Shown: positions 11,298 to 23,874 of the stretch, piece after piece | Layout: each line of letters begins with the position of its first letter | How positions within the stretch are numbered: the stretch's first letter is position 1 | Made by a program: the position numbers and the translations under genes | Notes under the pieces: model-generated | Told to the model about the DNA's origin: nothing | Databases searched by the model: none | Seen by the model: the letters and a program-made list of their open reading frames with translations, nothing else | Assembly (NCBI GenBank): GCA_029959085.1 | Contig: JARWIR010000017.1 | Coordinates: 20,511,507-20,575,506, forward strand | From: Nemophila menziesii | Lineage: Eukaryota > Streptophyta > Magnoliopsida > Boraginales > Hydrophyllaceae | DNA: 64,000 nucleotides | Reading direction: 5' to 3'

Positions 11298-12065
11298 CTA
11301 GACAAACAATGCAATATTTGCAGCTAATTTAGCCGCATAACAATTTGTATCTACTCTAGACTTCAAATATTCCATAATATAAATGATCCAGTGTAATATT
11401 GAAGTGGCAGAGTCATTATGAGATATAAAACTCATAGGAGATGAGAACCAAACTGCTCTTTCCCAACTACATTGGAACAATAAATAATCAAACACGTTAG
11501 TTGATTCTTTACAAATCTCACAAATGGAATTGGTGATCATTTTCCTTTGATATCTGTTTTCATTTGATGGTAAACTATTTTTACAAGCCCTCCAAATAAA
11601 GTTTTTGACTTTTGGTGCCACCTTGAGTCCCCAAATAAAGTCCCAAACTTCTTTTGATTTTCCAAGTGAAGACTGGCCCTTATGTTTATTTTTTGTTTCT
11701 TCCACAAGTTGAGTAGCCCTCCTTATCTTAGAGTACATCTCCTTTATAGTTACATTTCCTGAATTGGATTTAATCCAAATAGGAGTGTCTTTTGGTAAAG
11801 GGGATAAATGAACCCCTAAGATGGTTGCTACTAACCCCTGATCAAACAAAGAGTTAAGAATATTATAATTCCAGCCTAAGCCATCTACTTTGAACAATCC
11901 ATTCACCCAAGTCAAATTAACCCCAACGCGTTTAGTAATATAGTCATATCCTAGGACCCACTTAGACTCCCAAATACTCACTCTATCTCTATTTCCAATA
12001 TGCCAAAAAACATCATCCAGAAATAGATATCTCCCTGCAATGAGGTTCTGAAACCCCATGAGCAA
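11298..12065 (-). pseudogene. LINE zf-RVT region, one open frame of 255 codons
   Basis: The frame has VFWHIGNRDRVSIWESKWV, the VPKVKNFIWRACKNSLPSNENRYQR type block (here VAPKVKNFIWRACKNSLPSN) and a Cys cluster CEICKESTNVFDYLLFQC. This is the classic plant LINE zf-RVT layout (W..GNG..., F.WR....LPT, C..C....E...HLF..C). It is the longest unbroken part of this element. Confidence 0.85.
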
Positions 12066-12269
12066 TTATTTCCCACTTTTGCTTTTAAAAAACCACATGA
12101 TCAGATATTTGAAAACAACTGAGTTTGGTTTTAAATAAAATTCCATGCATTTCGAGTAAGAAGAGCTAAGTTATTTTTATGAAAATCTTTATACCCAAAA
12201 ACCACCATCTAATTTATGTTTTATCAAATTTAGCCAGCTGACCTAATGGGTTCTTTCCTCACCCTTATT

Positions 12270-12272
12270 CCC

Positions 12273-12303
<31 letters not shown>

Positions 12304-12304
12304 A
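12270..12304. repeat. Homopolymer pair C(24)A(11)
   Basis: Twenty-four C followed by eleven A interrupts LINE reverse-transcriptase sequence. The length is uncertain because sequencing of such runs is error-prone. Confidence 0.8.
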
Positions 12305-13000
12305 TAAGACCAAAGAGGAAATATTACCTGTAACTTTCTTTAGAATAAGATAAACATTCATCAAGTGGTTTAAAATAGCATTGATTATAGCTTTAATCAA
12401 TGTCTCCTTGCCACTAGAAGAGAGTAATTTTGTGTTCCAAGCTTCAAGCCTTTTCAAGATAGTATCAATTAGCCATTCAAGACTTTTAATTAAGATCTTC
12501 CCCAAGTTGTAGGCACTCCTAGGTATTTACCTAAGTCCACCAGTGCATTCATTCCTAGGATAGTTGAGATTCTTTTTTTCATTTGTCCATCTATATTCTG
12601 ACTAAACAAAATCCCAATTTTGTTTGGGTTAACCTTCGACCCTAAAGCATAACTATATTTATGTTAATAAATATTGAAAATTCACCACATTCTCCAGGCT
12701 AGCTTCAAGGAAAAACTAACTATCACCACTAAAAAGACAATGTGTTATATAACTGATACCTCTAGCAATTTTAATGCCTTTAAGTAAATGTTGAGAATTT
12801 ATTTCTCTAAGAATAGCTAATAATGATTGCGTAACCAAGAAAAATAAGAAGGGTGAGATAGGGTCCCCCTGTCTCAAACCTCTAGAAGGTTTTTCAACAT
12901 CATGAAATATACCATTGATGATAACTTGATATGTAACTGATGTCACACAATATTTAACCAGATCAATTCATTTAAAGCAAAAACCCAGTTCAGACATTAG

Positions 13001-14940
13001 TTCAAATAAAAAGTCCCACTTTACATTCCTCACAAGTACCACACCATAAACACATATCGGTAACAATGTAATTATTTTCGCTAGCAAAACATCGATTACA
13101 TTATAAATATATTTTTTCTCATTTGGGAAAAGACTATCAAGATAAATAAATGACGAAAAATAATAATATGGAATCACATGGATTAATAGTGCATTTAAAA
13201 AGTAAGAGTTAATACATGACCAACCTTGAGTTGCAAAAGAATTAAATTTACAATACTTTTCAACACACTGTTCGAGATTAACCGAAGATACATGTAACAA
13301 AATTTAGTGTGTTAAAGAATATTTTAACTACATAAAACACCTTGTTTTGCACAAAAGCTTGATTATAATAACTAGTCACACATGGCAGTGTGTTAAAGAA
13401 TTCTTTCTTCTGATGCTTGTGTTTAAAAACAAGTCACACAAGGCAAATATTGAAAAACTCCCATTTGCATTCTAAATTATTATAAAGGCATAAAGACATC
13501 CTATTTGTAAATATCACATGTATTCTCATTTTATCGTCTACAACATAAAGGCACATAATGCTAACAATACCAATTAAACAAGGCCATTTTAGATTACAAT
13601 TAATAATGCAAAGCAAGTTTAAGAATTTATCAATCCTAATTCATATTACTAAATAGACAAAGATAGAGCTCATAATCAATCTGGGCAAAAAACCTCTAGT
13701 ACACTAATATAACTGCACAGAAGTTGTGCCAATTCAAATAAATAATTGGTTTAGCGATTAAAATTTAATATCAAATTTTTTTGGTTAGTAATTTTTTATT
13801 AACGGCCATGGTTTATGATACACGACCTTGAATGAATGAAACACGTGCCATGGTTTATGAAACATAGCCATGAACGAATAGATATTAATGAAAGAGATAA
13901 GGTAGAGATTTTCCATCATCATTGGGTACTTTTGGTTTTGAAAATAATGCAGACTTAAATTAAGAAAGCCCTGCAAAAAGTATTTAATACATCAAAGTCA
14001 TTTTATACTCACGTTAAGTTCGATATCAGGATCTTATGACTCCTAAGAGTGCTTCCAACAACTGCAACAATCATCAATTGCATCAACAAGTGCACGTTAT
14101 TTATTAATAATGCAAACAAATAACAATATAGGAAGTATTTAAGTACTGGAAAGCAATTTCTTGAGCTACTAATTATAACTAGGAGACCTCAAATCAGATA
14201 CTTAGAAATCCATCAAAGGAAGATACCGTTACAAAAAGAAGAGATATATCAACTCACAAACATAATTTTTACTATTATGTATATATATGTCGCACAAATT
14301 TAGAAAAATGAATTGCAAAAGAGTACTCAAAATAGAAATAAATAAACGAGAGACCAATTATTTACTCAAAATAACATGAATAGAACTTCAATAATCATGC
14401 GAGATGCATGTTAGAATAATTATAAAATAATTTATGAAAAAAATTTCCCCAGTCGCTGTTTTTGCTTGGAGTTTATGAAATCTAGAAGGATTTGTAAAAG
14501 ACTTGTTTATTTATAAACAAACCCTAAACTCCTACAAAGTCCAATGACTTGGAGAATCCAATAACTTTTTGAATATATAATTTTTTTAATGGATTTAAAA
14601 GAGTCTGGATTGAATACATCTACTTCTTTGTCATGAAAGTTTAAACTAAAATTGAGCCTTTGAAGAACATTGACTGAGACTTAGTTCCATCGAATATAAA
14701 AAACAAATAGAACATCATGTAGGTAAAGGTTTGCCCACTGCACAAGTTCAACTTGCATATGCGAAAACCTTTATTGTCACCCACATATGTCCAGTTCCAA
14801 CTATAATTCAATGATATTCTACGTAGTCCCCTTGGTACTTAGCTACACAACCAGTCTTTTCTTAATCAATAGTCCATAAAGGATAGGATTCAGTATGTAA
14901 AATAGTATTAGCTACATGTGAAAAAACACAAGAAGAATAT
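13001..14940. other. AT-rich stretch without a recognisable gene
   Basis: Short frames only, none with a recognised motif. There are two loose internal repeats: AGTGTGTTAAAGAAT at about 13305 and 13390, and GCCATGGTTTATGA at about 13805 and 13847. A TATAAATA-like word on the minus strand near 14510 might be an old promoter, but no coding sequence follows it. Most likely decayed retrotransposon DNA. Confidence 0.4.
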
Positions 14941-15600
14941 TTTGTTACATTCTTAGGCTCGCTGCACTTGGAAGCAAAGTGTCCCATTCTGTCACAGTTG
15001 TAGCATATAATCTTACTCTTTTATTTCTTCTTGTAGGATCTTTCACACTCATTCTTTCCATTTTTTGTTCTTCTTTTATCACTATTGTAGAATTTAATCT
15101 TACTTTTATATTTCTTCTTATAGGATCGTTTACCCTCATTTTTGCTAGTTTTTGTTCTTCTTTCCATCAGATGTGCTTCCATTTGTTCTCTTCCAATTTC
15201 TCTTGCGCTCATATATGCTACACCTCGAGAGATTGACTATGCTACATAGGCTTGACCTTAAGGATTCATTTATTCGAGGCTATCATCTTTAAGGTAAATT
15301 TGACGAGTTGCATCATCAAAAACTCGATGATATCATTGTGAGTCAAAATCACTTTTATGTGCTCCTAGCCATGTGGAAGAGATCATATTACAACTTGAAC
15401 ATACTTTTCATCAATAAGGATATGAATGTCGATCATGAGTTCCCTAATCGTGTTAGACATCTACCTGAGATGTTGCAATATGTTTTGATTTGGTATCTTC
15501 TTGTAAGTATCAAACTTGATAGTTAGTTGGTGCAACTTTGTCAGTACAGTAGTATCCCCAAAATTTCTCCTTGAAAGCATTTCACATTTCAAATGTAATA
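14940..15600 (-). pseudogene. Ty1/copia gag remnant with a zinc knuckle
   Basis: Minus-strand translation around 15010-14950 gives ICYNCDRMGHFASKCSEPKN, a perfect CX2CX4HX4C knuckle. A Lys/Arg-rich stretch with two imperfect copies of a KKYKSKIKFYNSDKRRTK-like segment precedes it. Upstream sequence to 15600 is broken by stops. No protease, integrase or RT follows on the low-coordinate side, so only the gag part is left. Confidence 0.6.
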
Positions 15601-16164
15601 GGACAAAACCAATACTTAGAGACCTAGTCATCATCCGTGTAAGTAATAATAAATTACCATAGCCATGGAATTCTTTATTTTCTATGCTTGATAATCCTCT
15701 AGGTTCCTTCTATATTGAGTTGTATTATCTTTCTCAAACATAAAAATCACACTGTTGACAATATAAAGAGAATCTTGCTCATTGATAACATAACGTATCT
15801 TGAGTTGCCACAACTTATAATTGACACAATTCACCTTAGTTTACATCAAAGATGATCATTTCAAAACCATTCTTCAACAGTTCTATAGACTTTCATTAGT
15901 ATATATCATTTCAATGAAATGATTGTAAATGCATATAAAATTGATAAAAATCAAGAAAAACATGTTGGACAATTGATTTGAATTTCTCTGTTATCACTTG
16001 AGAACATAGTAATTTATTTCTAAACAATATATCATATTTTTTTTTTCATAATTTAATTTGGTACATGCAACGTTATATTGAAGGAGGCAAAATTATTATA
16101 TAATGAATAACCTCAATTGTCAAATATCAAATGTATCCCATTTATATATTCTTACTTGAGTGTC
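15601..16164. other. No gene seen
   Basis: AT-rich with no open frame of interest. Possibly the N-terminal side of the copia gag remnant, too decayed to call. Confidence 0.3.
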
Positions 16165-16620
16165 ACGGTGGAAATTGTCCGGTTCAACTAGTTGCCAAAT
16201 CGGCAGACAACCAAACCGGAAGGAATAATGTTGAATCGGTCAAACCAGACATATATAGTTAGGTTAGGTTTTTAGTTTTGTCAAACCGAACGAGTATATG
16301 AAACCGTATCAGACAAACCAACCCTTTACAAAATCGACCAGAACCGGAAATAACCATTAATAAACTAAACTTAGGCCAGTCTGGTATAACCTATATTTAA
16401 CCCTTTATAATATATCTATCATATCTACTACTTAACCCAACCCCATTCCCAAGCCTAAACCATTATCCACCTAGCCCAATCCTAAGTACATATAAAAAAC
16501 CATTATTTAACTACCACAAACTATTATCTAGCATATTGTACATAATTTTGGATTGTAAATTAAAAAACAGACAAAAACAAATAAAAAACAAGCCTAAGCC
16601 GGTTGTATTGATCATAAACT
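16165..16620. repeat. CCGGTT-rich degenerate repeat
   Basis: The stretch is full of GGTT/AACC words (GTCCGGTTCAAC, ACCAAACCGGAAGG, CAAACCGAACGAG, CGACCAGAACCGG). This pattern is usual in subterminal DNA of plant hAT-type non-autonomous elements. I cannot find terminal repeats or a target duplication. Confidence 0.4.
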
Positions 16621-16622
16621 AT

Positions 16623-18137
16623 TGGTGGGGGCAAAGGTGTGATAAAATAATAGAAAAATAAAGATAATAATAAAGAGCACACACCCTTGAGAGCCACGGA
16701 ACTCACTGCAAGTATCACAGATCGTTTGTAAGTTTTAATGATAAGTTAAGTTCGTTCGCAGGGATTTAATCCGTTAGATCTACTTATGTTTAACAAGCGT
16801 AGATGAATTTAAATGTTTATATAAAAATATAATAAGATAAATAATAATCTAATGCAAATAAATAAATAATGAAAACAAATAAATAAGATGAATGTAAGTC
16901 AGATAAATTAGGATTAATATTATGAGTCTATTTTACTAAGTTGTTATTCTAACTTGTCACAGATTAAGCATTATATATTAACCAGGATTCTAAATTCTAC
17001 CTAGCCTTTTCTAGGCTTAGGAGCAACCTCTCCACTACTAGGGATCCCTAAGTAATGATTGGTGATTAAATCAAACCTTAATGGCTATCTAGTTAGGCAA
17101 AGAATCAAAACTAGACGATTATGTGGTGTTGTCAATAACTAAGATTAATCCTAAGATTGATCAGATCCAGGGAAATAAGTCAAAACACATAATAACAATA
17201 TACGCCAAGCTCAATCAATTAAAATAACAAATAGTATTAATGAATTTAAGACAAAATAATAACCCAACAATTAAAAGTAAAACTTACAGAATAAAAGCTT
17301 AGAAGTATGGTTGAGCATAAATCTATAGCTAATTACCCTAAATATAGAGAAGGTGAGATGTAGAAGAGGAGTTTGTCACTCTCCAACTTCTTCTTCTTGT
17401 CTTCCTTTATAGGTCAGCTTGCTTCTTGGATGAATAGCTTGATTCTAAGGATGAATATTAATTATAAGGACTAAGCTATTATTTAAAACTGAGAAAATAT
17501 AAGCTAGGACTAAGCCTAAGCTTGAAACTGAGCAAGGACATGTTTACAATGGTATAAGGGTGTATTTATAGGTGTCTTGGAAGCCCTAATTCGTTTTCTT
17601 GAAGGAGAAGTAAGTAGTGGACTCCAAACCCAACTCTAAGTCGTATGGAAATAAAGATAAACACTGTTGGACCGTTTTGAGCATATCTTCTTCGTTATTG
17701 GTCGGTTTGAGCTCCATAAGATACCAAAAGAATCGCAACAGAATTATCTTGACCCATTAGAAGGAAATCACCAGATTCGGCCTATTTCTTAGGTAAAAAC
17801 GCATATCTTTGGACGTGTATGCAGAATCCCAGATTTAGGCAGCTTTTCCTTTTCCATCTTTTTAGCTTTTATTTCCTTATCTCCAATTACCATGCTAATC
17901 TCTTTCCATAAGTTGCTGTCTTTGAATTGGACTATAATTAAGCTCCATAATTATCTTTAAAGCTTCACACTAAATAAATAATTAAACCCAATATGCTCTA
18001 AAAATATTATTTTACTAAATCAAGACTCAAAATAGGAAAGTGTAGCATTTCTCAAGAAAATCGACTATAATGACTTCTAAATCACTAAAAATGATGTCTC
18101 ATCCTAATATAAATTTATCACAAATGAGGAGACATCA
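16623..18137 (-). repeat. 3' LTR of the composite element, divergent subfamily
   Basis: Minus-strand start TGATGTCTCCTCATTTGTG at 18137 and end TTATCACACCTTTGCCCCCACCA at 16623. It shares a core block (TCGTATGGAAATAAAGATAAACACTG near 17640) with the 5' LTR, but the first and last several hundred bases differ widely. Two LTRs of one insertion are identical when new, so this degree of difference argues for separate origins. Confidence 0.85.
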
Positions 18138-18154
18138 AGACCCCCAACTCAAAG
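18138..18154 (-). promoter_or_regulatory. Polypurine tract next to the 3' LTR
   Basis: Minus-strand CTTTGAGTTGGGGGTCT ends exactly where the 3' LTR (TGATGTCTCC) starts. The same motif stands before the LTR at 38314, so it is conserved in the family. It would prime plus-strand DNA synthesis. Confidence 0.75.
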
Positions 18155-18159
18155 TTGTA

Positions 18160-18831
18160 TCGTCCCGATACAATAAAGATAAAAACAAAGGGAAGTCTCT
18201 AAATACACACCTAGGTCAATTAAGCACAGAAGACAGAAGATAGAAGAATATGGAGAATAAACTCGAAGCAACTACTCAGAAAATTTCATGTAATAATATT
18301 TATAAACTACATACCTGTACACTTCTCATATCCACAGTCAACACGGCTTGAATTCAAGATCAGATTAGTTTTGCAATGTAAGAAGGATTGGGACTTTACT
18401 CAGTTCCCCAAGGAAGCTATAGATTGTTCATCGAATCTTCACTAGTGTCCAAAGATCCATTTAACTACTCTCTATTGGCTCAATTACTTCTCAATTGCAT
18501 AGCAAAGAATCAAAAGGTCTTTAAGGTTGTAATTTAGGCTTAGGGACGGTATGATAAGTATATTTGGATAATTTAGAGTGAGCTTTTGGCTCTCTCCTCA
18601 CTAGCCATCAACGAATCGCCCTAGAGCTTGAGTTACTCTCATAAGACGTTTCTCACTCAACCCAATGAATTCTTTGATGCACAAAGTAGAATCCCCAATA
18701 ACCCAATTAAAGCATAAGATGTTCACATAAAAATTCCACTTTGCCGGTCCGAATATATATATTTTCTTTTCAAATCAATTTCTTTTCAAACGCTATGACT
18801 CTCTTTTTAATGATGAGATATCACGCTAGTT

Positions 18832-18904
<73 letters not shown>

Positions 18905-20160
18905 TATGCCCTTATTGGCAAAATTAGCTCGTAGCTTCTTTTTCATTCACTATTACCCCGGCAAAGGGTTACAATAAAAATCTGTGAATCATCATCAATT
19001 TTTAAGAACAGATCACAATTAATAAGCTCAAAAATCCCATCCCAATAAAAATTCCCATAATGGTGGACCCACCACCCCAAACTCAAGCTCTAAAACAACT
19101 GTCTATGCATCGCGATTCGAGTGCGGGTCATATGGAAAAGTACTAAAATCTAAAGGGATATGGCTTATAACGTGGTTCAATAAAAAGCTTTAGAAAGGCT
19201 AGAAGGGGCTGAAAAGGATATAACATATTAAATCAAATAACAAGGTGAGAAGGTATACAAAGGCTTCAAAGGCTTCAAATATGAAAGAACCGCCTTAATC
19301 ACTTTCTACACTATGTAATTTCGTTATTTTCTTACCTTTAGCACTTTCATCAAATGGGTTTTGTCACTAGCTTAGATCTCACGGCCTACACACTTCTCAA
19401 GGTTCCCTGAGATCGAACATACTTTCTATCGCATTGCTAACTAATCTTTTCTTTACTATCAATCTGTGTTTTCCTGCAAATACTCAAAGCATACAAAATA
19501 AAATAGCTCATAAACATACTACTTACTATCATTAATCCACTGAGCTTATGCTTTTAAGCTATTAAACACACTCTACATACATCTAAACCTTCAAATAAAA
19601 ATTTTAATTTTACCTAAAAAACAGAAAAATGGAGATGAGAGACAACGAATCCCCACACTCCCAACTCAAAAATGAGTCGTGTCCCTACGACTCGAAAAGA
19701 CTCAAAAATAAATAAAAGAAAATTAAAATTTTACAGATATTGCACATATAGAAAAGGTAAGGAAGAAAGAAAACATACGCTTCGAGGCTATTTACCTCGC
19801 CTGATCAATACCCGGAATAGGGTGCAGTGCTTTCATGTACGCAAACTTCATGTATCACCATTTTCGCTTTCCCTTACATCTTCTTATGCTCCATCCCAAT
19901 CAATCACACTCTAGAAATCTCTTGTTTATCTTCTTCCAACTTTGCTCTTTGAATAATCTCTCATGTGACAGTTGTTCATCCAGGAATATGTTTTGAACAC
20001 AGCTACTAGCGTCCCAGAAGCTTTTGTTCATCTTTGATATAGAAATCTTTGATTAGAAGAGGTATTGGTATCTTCTGCTCCTTAATTACAATTGTTTGCT
20101 TTTTAGGATTTGAATCCACCAAAAACCGGTTCCTCTCTAATTGCTTGACTCCAATTATCT
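18160..20160. other. 3' untranslated region of the composite element
   Basis: AT-rich, no meaningful frames. The part at 18480-18740 is clearly homologous, in opposite orientation, to 37720-37990 of the truncated element on the other strand (shared CGTCCCTAAG, GGAGAGAG, GGGTTGAGTGAGAA). This shows it belongs to the retrotransposon and not to host DNA. Confidence 0.65.
18836..18902. repeat. (TA)n microsatellite in the element's 3' region
   Basis: About 33 uninterrupted TA units. Confidence 0.95.
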
Positions 20161-20389
20161 TGTAATTATTCCCAAACTAGTACCCATCTCAATTGATTTC
20201 TTCTAGAACTAACCCAATACCTTGCTTTGATTCTTCATATCCCATACACTTGATAATATCTCTATTCTCTTCATCATCTCTTTTGACCCCCAACTCAAAG
20301 CTTTGAGCACTCTTGAAATTTGTAACTCATGATCATAGGTGGAACAAGCTTTATTTTGGTTAAGAAAGGTGTTAAGATGACAATTCTCC

Positions 20390-21340
20390 ATGTGGGTATG
20401 ATGAAATCAAGCTTTAATGATGTGGGTTTAATGAATTTTGGGAAAAGATTTTGAAATTCATGGTTTTGATTATTGGATTCTAAGTGTTTTGATATGATTT
20501 GGGTGCTTGAATCTTCTTTGTAATGATGTAGGGAGGGATTTGGATGTGAATTAATGGTGATTTGGTTGTGTTTTGATGTTAGGTGAAGGTTTGGATGAGC
20601 TTCAATGGAGTTGGGAGAGGTTTGGGGAAGAAGGAGAAGCTTGAGGTTTAATAAATTCGGAATTAAAAGCTTAATACCTTCTTTATACACTTGAAACCCT
20701 TTCTTTTCTCTCTCTAGCGGCTCGTGCGGACAATGCTGCGGACCATGGGGTGTACCGCGGGGTACACCGTAGCATCTGATGGTCGAATTTTTTTACCCAC
20801 TGGATAATACCCGTGGCACAACCCCGTGGCACGTGTTTTTGCTCTGCGGACCATGGCGCGGTGTACCGCGGGGGTAGTCCGTGGCTTCTACGTCAAAATA
20901 CCCGTGGCACCCACCCCGTGGCACGTGTTGACCTGCGGACCAGGGCACGGTGCATGGGGTAGTCCGCGGGGCAATGTTTCTCGGTTTCTGGTCACGACCC
21001 GTGGCTCCACCCGTGGTACGGGTTTTTACCCTGCGGTGCACCGCGGCTGAGGTCCGGTGTACCACACTCGGCATAAACCTCCCCAACAGCTAGATCTCGA
21101 AAAGTTATGCAGTTTAGGCTCAAAGATCACCTGATTTCGACATCCGAGCGCAAAGATATGACTTGCCGAAGTTTCTCCGTCCGAAAAATTTTGCTCGCTT
21201 CCCTAACTCGATTTCTCCAATACCTAATCATCAAAAACACTAATACCTTTCTCAAATATGCAATATCAACTAAAAATAACTAAACTAAACTAAACTAAAA
21301 CATGAAAACATGAAAACATGAAAACATGAAAACATAAAAA
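20390..21340. repeat. Untranslated block, copy 2, with a GC-rich core
   Basis: Second copy of the block at 23875-24790. The GC-rich core is 20718-21070, with repeated CCGTGGCAC, TGCGGACCA, ACCGCGG and GTCCGCGG words that can pair with each other. The homology extends left to at least 20160 (TTGACCCCCAACTCAAAGCTTT appears here near 20282 and near 23771 in copy 1). Confidence 0.85.
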
Positions 21341-21408
21341 TTATTATGGGATGTCTCCCAAAAGGCACTTTTGTTTAACGTCTTTCAAAGTTAGATGAGT
21401 TACCTCGG

Positions 21409-23340
21409 TTATTTCTTTTTATAGCCTCCCCAGTAGTGAATGAGATGATTAACACTTACCAAATCGAGCTTGCAACCTCCGATAGCTTTTATTTTGACCA
21501 CTCCTTCTGAGATAATTTGCGTGATAACATAAGGTCCCTTCCAAGAACTGCTCTGTTTGGGGTTGGGAGGTTTCCATGCAACCTCGTCTCCTACCCCAAA
21601 CTCAATCTTTTTCTCTATGGTTTCTTGGAGACTTTCAGGTTCTGGCTTCTTGGTTACTACTCTGATTGGATATAGTTCCTTTGACTTCTTTTTCCTCTTC
21701 TTTCCCGAAATATAGAATGTTTCAGCGTTATCTTCAATATTAAGAGTCACGGTTCCTTCATTCACATTCACTATAGTATCGCTGGTGGCTAGGAATGGAC
21801 GCCCAAGAATGAATGGGACGTTCTTATCCGCTTTGTAGTCAAGAATAATAAAGTCCGTTGGAATAACAAGGTTACCTACTTGAACGAGTACATCCTCTAT
21901 TACTCCCCACGGCTTAACAGTAAATTGATCCGCAAGTTGTAAGATTACGGATGTCGGTTTCGCTTCACTAATACCAATCTTCTTGAATACACTTTTGGGC
22001 ATGATATTCACACTTGCCCCTAAATCACACATGGCTTTTCCATGAAATATACCACCTATTTTGATTGGGAGATTGAAACTTCCCGGATCTTTACGTTTCG
22101 GTGGTAATCTTCGTTGAACTCGTGCTGATACCCCTTCGTTGATTGCTACAGACTTGGCTCTTGTGAATCTTTTCTTATTGGAGAGTGCCTCCGTAAAGAA
22201 TCGATCATAGTTTCTCCTTCCTTCCATAGCTTCGAGTAAAGGGATGTTAATTTTCACTTGTTTTAACGCCTCTATACACTTCTGATGTTGCTCCGTGGGA
22301 TAGTGGCAATGTATGGGTGTTTTTCTTGCTCTACTTCTCTCTTCAATTATTGGTTCATCAACCACTCTAGGCTTCTTAATCTTATCATGTTCAACTTCTT
22401 CAACCCAATCTTCAACAATTATCTCATCTATGTTCATCCGACTTACGTTTGACTTGTTTGGTAGAACATCCCCTTTTGAGGGAGATGGTAGCGCTTCGGT
22501 GATTATCTCACCGTGTTCTTTTATCTTTTGAGCTTGAAGACTAATAGTCTTAACCTTGTCGTCAACGTATTGGATCTTCTTCATGTTAGTAGTTGTATCG
22601 TGGGTCAATTGTAGGAGTTGACTTTGCATCTGTTCTATGATTGTAGTGAGCTGCATCACATTCTTCTCTAAAAGTTGATTATGTTGTTTAAGATCTTGGT
22701 TCTGTTGTTGCAGGCTTTGCACTACTGATGCATCGATCTTTGATTCAAGTCTGCTCATATTTTCCTTCGAGAAGTTGATGAATTGACTAATAGTCTCTTT
22801 TAACTCAGTAATCTCTTCTTGAGGACGTGATTGAACTTGACTTACATTATGCACAGTATAGCTCGGTGGTTGATCAGCTTGATTTTCATAGGCTTGCTCT
22901 TGTAGGTATAACTGTTGAGGTGGCTTTGGGATGCTTTCCTTAACAGTTATAGCGAGTTGTTGTATTTGATCTTGCAAGCTTGAAATCCTCGCATCTTCTT
23001 CTTCGTTAGTGGTAGGAGTTTTTCCTTGTGGCCAACTCATGTTGTTCTCAATGATTGTTTCCATACCACTTTTTGCTTCTTTTGGATCCATAGAGACAAA
23101 ATTTCCACGACCATATTATCTGCTCTCAGCCTTGACTCTCTATCGAGTCCATTATAGAACATGGATAATTGTAATTGTGGCGTGTATCCATGTAGTGGAC
23201 ATCTTGCCAACATCTTTTGAAATCTCGTCCATGCTTCACCAACTTCTTATTCGCTTTCCGATCAAGACACGTGATCATAATAGGATATTGCATTATATAA
23301 CGTCATGGGAGAGATCGAAAAATTCATATCACCTCCTCAT
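21409..23340 (-). CDS. Gag-protease polyprotein fused to an integrase C-terminal tail
   Basis: The open frame 23091-21409 has 560 codons with no stop. Coiled-coil-like Gln/Leu-rich sequence covers residues 90-165. A gag segment (CIEALKQVKINIPLLEAM, ALSNKKRF) leads to KRKDPGSFNLPIKI and a retropepsin (CDLGASVNIMP at 355-364, FILGRPFL at 427-434). Then, without RT, RNase H or the integrase core, it ends with a chromatin-side integrase tail (VAWKPPNP, SSWKGPYVITQI, NHLIHYWGGY). Upstream, 23340-23100 reads as gag (WTRFQKMLARCPLHGYTPQLQL) in a frame interrupted by one stop. DLG in place of DTG/DSG is usual in Athila. This is a TR-GAG-like non-autonomous coding region, strikingly intact. Confidence 0.78.
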
Positions 23341-23874
23341 AGATCAACTGTGGCACATCTTCCTCTTCTCCTCACAAAATACAATTCACAAACAACCCAA
23401 GCATTCCAAATCTCCACGAATCTTCATGTATTCTCCTTCAACTTCTTCTTCAAATACTTTCTTATAAGAAAAAGGTAGTTCCTTTAATTGTTTCCTTGGA
23501 GAAGCTATCATGGCCATTGAAGCTTTCTCTTTTTCTTTGGGTATAAGGTCTTTGATTTATAGAGGTTGTGTTGTCTTCTTCACTAAAGTTGAAATCTTTT
23601 TGCTCATTGAATCAAACACAGCTAGCTAACCTCTCTTTTCATAATTTATTTTACCCCTTGAATTGGAACTCGGACTTTTCTCACTTGATTTCTTCTCAAT
23701 TAAATCCAGTACCTTGATTTCTTCATCTCCTATACAGTAGATAATGTTCATGTTCTCTTAATCATCTCAATTGACCCCCAACTCAAAGCTTTAACCATTC
23801 TTGAAATTTGATCTTTTGATTATTGGTTGTACAAGCTTAATTTGGGTTAGGAAAGGTGATTTGATGATGATTCT

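Larger units (their letters stand above)
10440..13000 (-). mobile_element. Second L1-type LINE, 5'-truncated and decayed
   Basis: In minus-strand order: RT blocks at 12946-12716 (GLRQGDPISPFLFFL, with the catalytic box changed to LFSGDS), thumb-adjacent sequence at 12505-12230 (LEAWNTKLLSSSGKETLIKA), zf-RVT at 12065-11298 and RNase H at about 11040-10560. It begins inside the RT near 13000, so it is 5'-truncated. Several stops separate the parts. The other LINE (2457-10402) inserted only a few tens of bases beyond its 3' part. Confidence 0.85.

Noticed and set aside
20793..21086. Overlapping frames on both strands in the GC-rich block (about 75-97 codons)
   Set aside because: Open only because the block has few A/T-rich stop codons; the second copy at 24.2-24.6 kb does not keep the same frame.
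22313..22531. Plus-strand frame inside the gag-protease region
   Set aside because: Antisense shadow of the 560-codon frame.
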